This document shows, in pieces, positions 63,930-64,000 of a DNA stretch of 64,000 nt. Under the pieces are notes generated by a model. That model saw only the letters and a program-made list of their open reading frames with translations, made no database searches and was not told the DNA's origin. Every line of letters starts with the position of its first letter. Positions within the stretch are counted from its first letter, which is position 1. Position numbers and translations under genes: made by a program. Source of the DNA: Faecalibacterium sp. UBA1819 (GTDB lineage: Bacteria > Bacillota > Clostridia > Oscillospirales > Ruminococcaceae); NCBI GenBank assembly GCA_002315015.1, contig DCEX01000018.1, forward strand, positions 93,596-157,595. The letters are read 5' to 3'.

Positions 63930-63958
63930 TTGACAAAAGCTTGCCGGTGTGATAAAAT
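63930..63958 (+). promoter_or_regulatory. Promoter of the next tRNA
   Basis: TTGACA, 17 bp, TAAAAT, 21 bases before the partial tRNA. Confidence 0.9.
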
Positions 63959-63979
63959 ATAAAGCGTCGGCTCTGAGAT

Positions 63980-64000
63980 GGAAGTTTAGCTCAGCTGGGA
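63980..64000 (+). tRNA. 5' part of a second tRNA, cut by the window edge
   Basis: GGAAGTT acceptor strand, T8-A9, then GCTCAGCTGGGA, a standard D-arm. The anticodon is outside the window, so the amino acid is unknown. Confidence 0.8.

Overview
The window reads as a piece of the chromosome of a Gram-positive, endospore-forming anaerobe of the class Clostridia, most likely in the Oscillospiraceae/Ruminococcaceae range. The grounds are a PolC-type replicase, SepF and DivIVA, a SpoIVFA/SpoIVFB-like pair, CotF-type coat proteins, a reverse rubrerythrin, HrcA/CIRCE control of groESL and AgrC/LytTR-type signalling. Almost everything is core genome in tightly packed operons, mostly on the + strand, with -10/-35 promoters at a 17-bp spacing and clear intrinsic terminators. 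I see no CRISPR array, prophage or intact insertion sequence.

Layout: 1-3.7 kb is polC, cut by the left edge. 3.7-5.5 kb is a small accessory stretch with a tiny membrane peptide, a dispersed repeat and an RsgI-like gene. 5.5-13.1 kb is miaB-ylbF/ymcA-like-mutS-mutL-miaA (tRNA modification and mismatch repair). 13.2-19.4 kb is an HlyD-like adaptor, sepF-ylmH-divIVA (cell division), lspA-rluD, a HAD phosphatase and a ComEA-like protein. 19.5-21.7 kb is ppk. 22-26.7 kb holds a LytTR regulator with a GHKL kinase, an unrecognised 255-residue protein and the SpoIVFA/B-like pair. 26.9-32.4 kb joins two conserved blocks: the TIGR03960/DUF2344 pair, then rplS-lepB-rbgA-rnhB-yraN. 32.5-35 kb is thrC, a DUF1540 peptide on the - strand and a metallophosphoesterase.

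35-38.6 kb is tig-clpP-clpX. 38.6-43.4 kb has a C39-like peptidase, a HAD phosphatase with gpsA, a cysteine-rich small protein, a YjjG-like nucleotidase and a lipase-like hydrolase. 43.5-45.4 kb is an ABC-F ATPase. 45.6-48.8 kb (- strand) is a cell-surface acylation module (DUF4358 lipoprotein, MBOAT, DHHW). 48.9-51.3 kb is apbE, a Gx transporter and reverse rubrerythrin. 51.4-53.8 kb has an XRE regulator, a DUF421 protein and a lipid kinase. 53.9-57 kb is groES-groEL and two small coat-like proteins. 57.3-62 kb is lon-engB-methyltransferase-hslO. The right end has a broken MFS transporter, a tRNA-Gly and the start of a second tRNA.

Protein quality control is strongly represented (trigger factor, ClpXP, Lon, GroESL, Hsp33), as are redox defence and ribosome assembly. 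No obviously new multi-gene defence or biosynthetic system is visible. The most unusual items are a dispersed intergenic repeat family, the structured mRNA around a 28-residue membrane peptide, an 8-cysteine mini-protein, the reading-frame break in the RsgI-like gene, and the decayed transporter.
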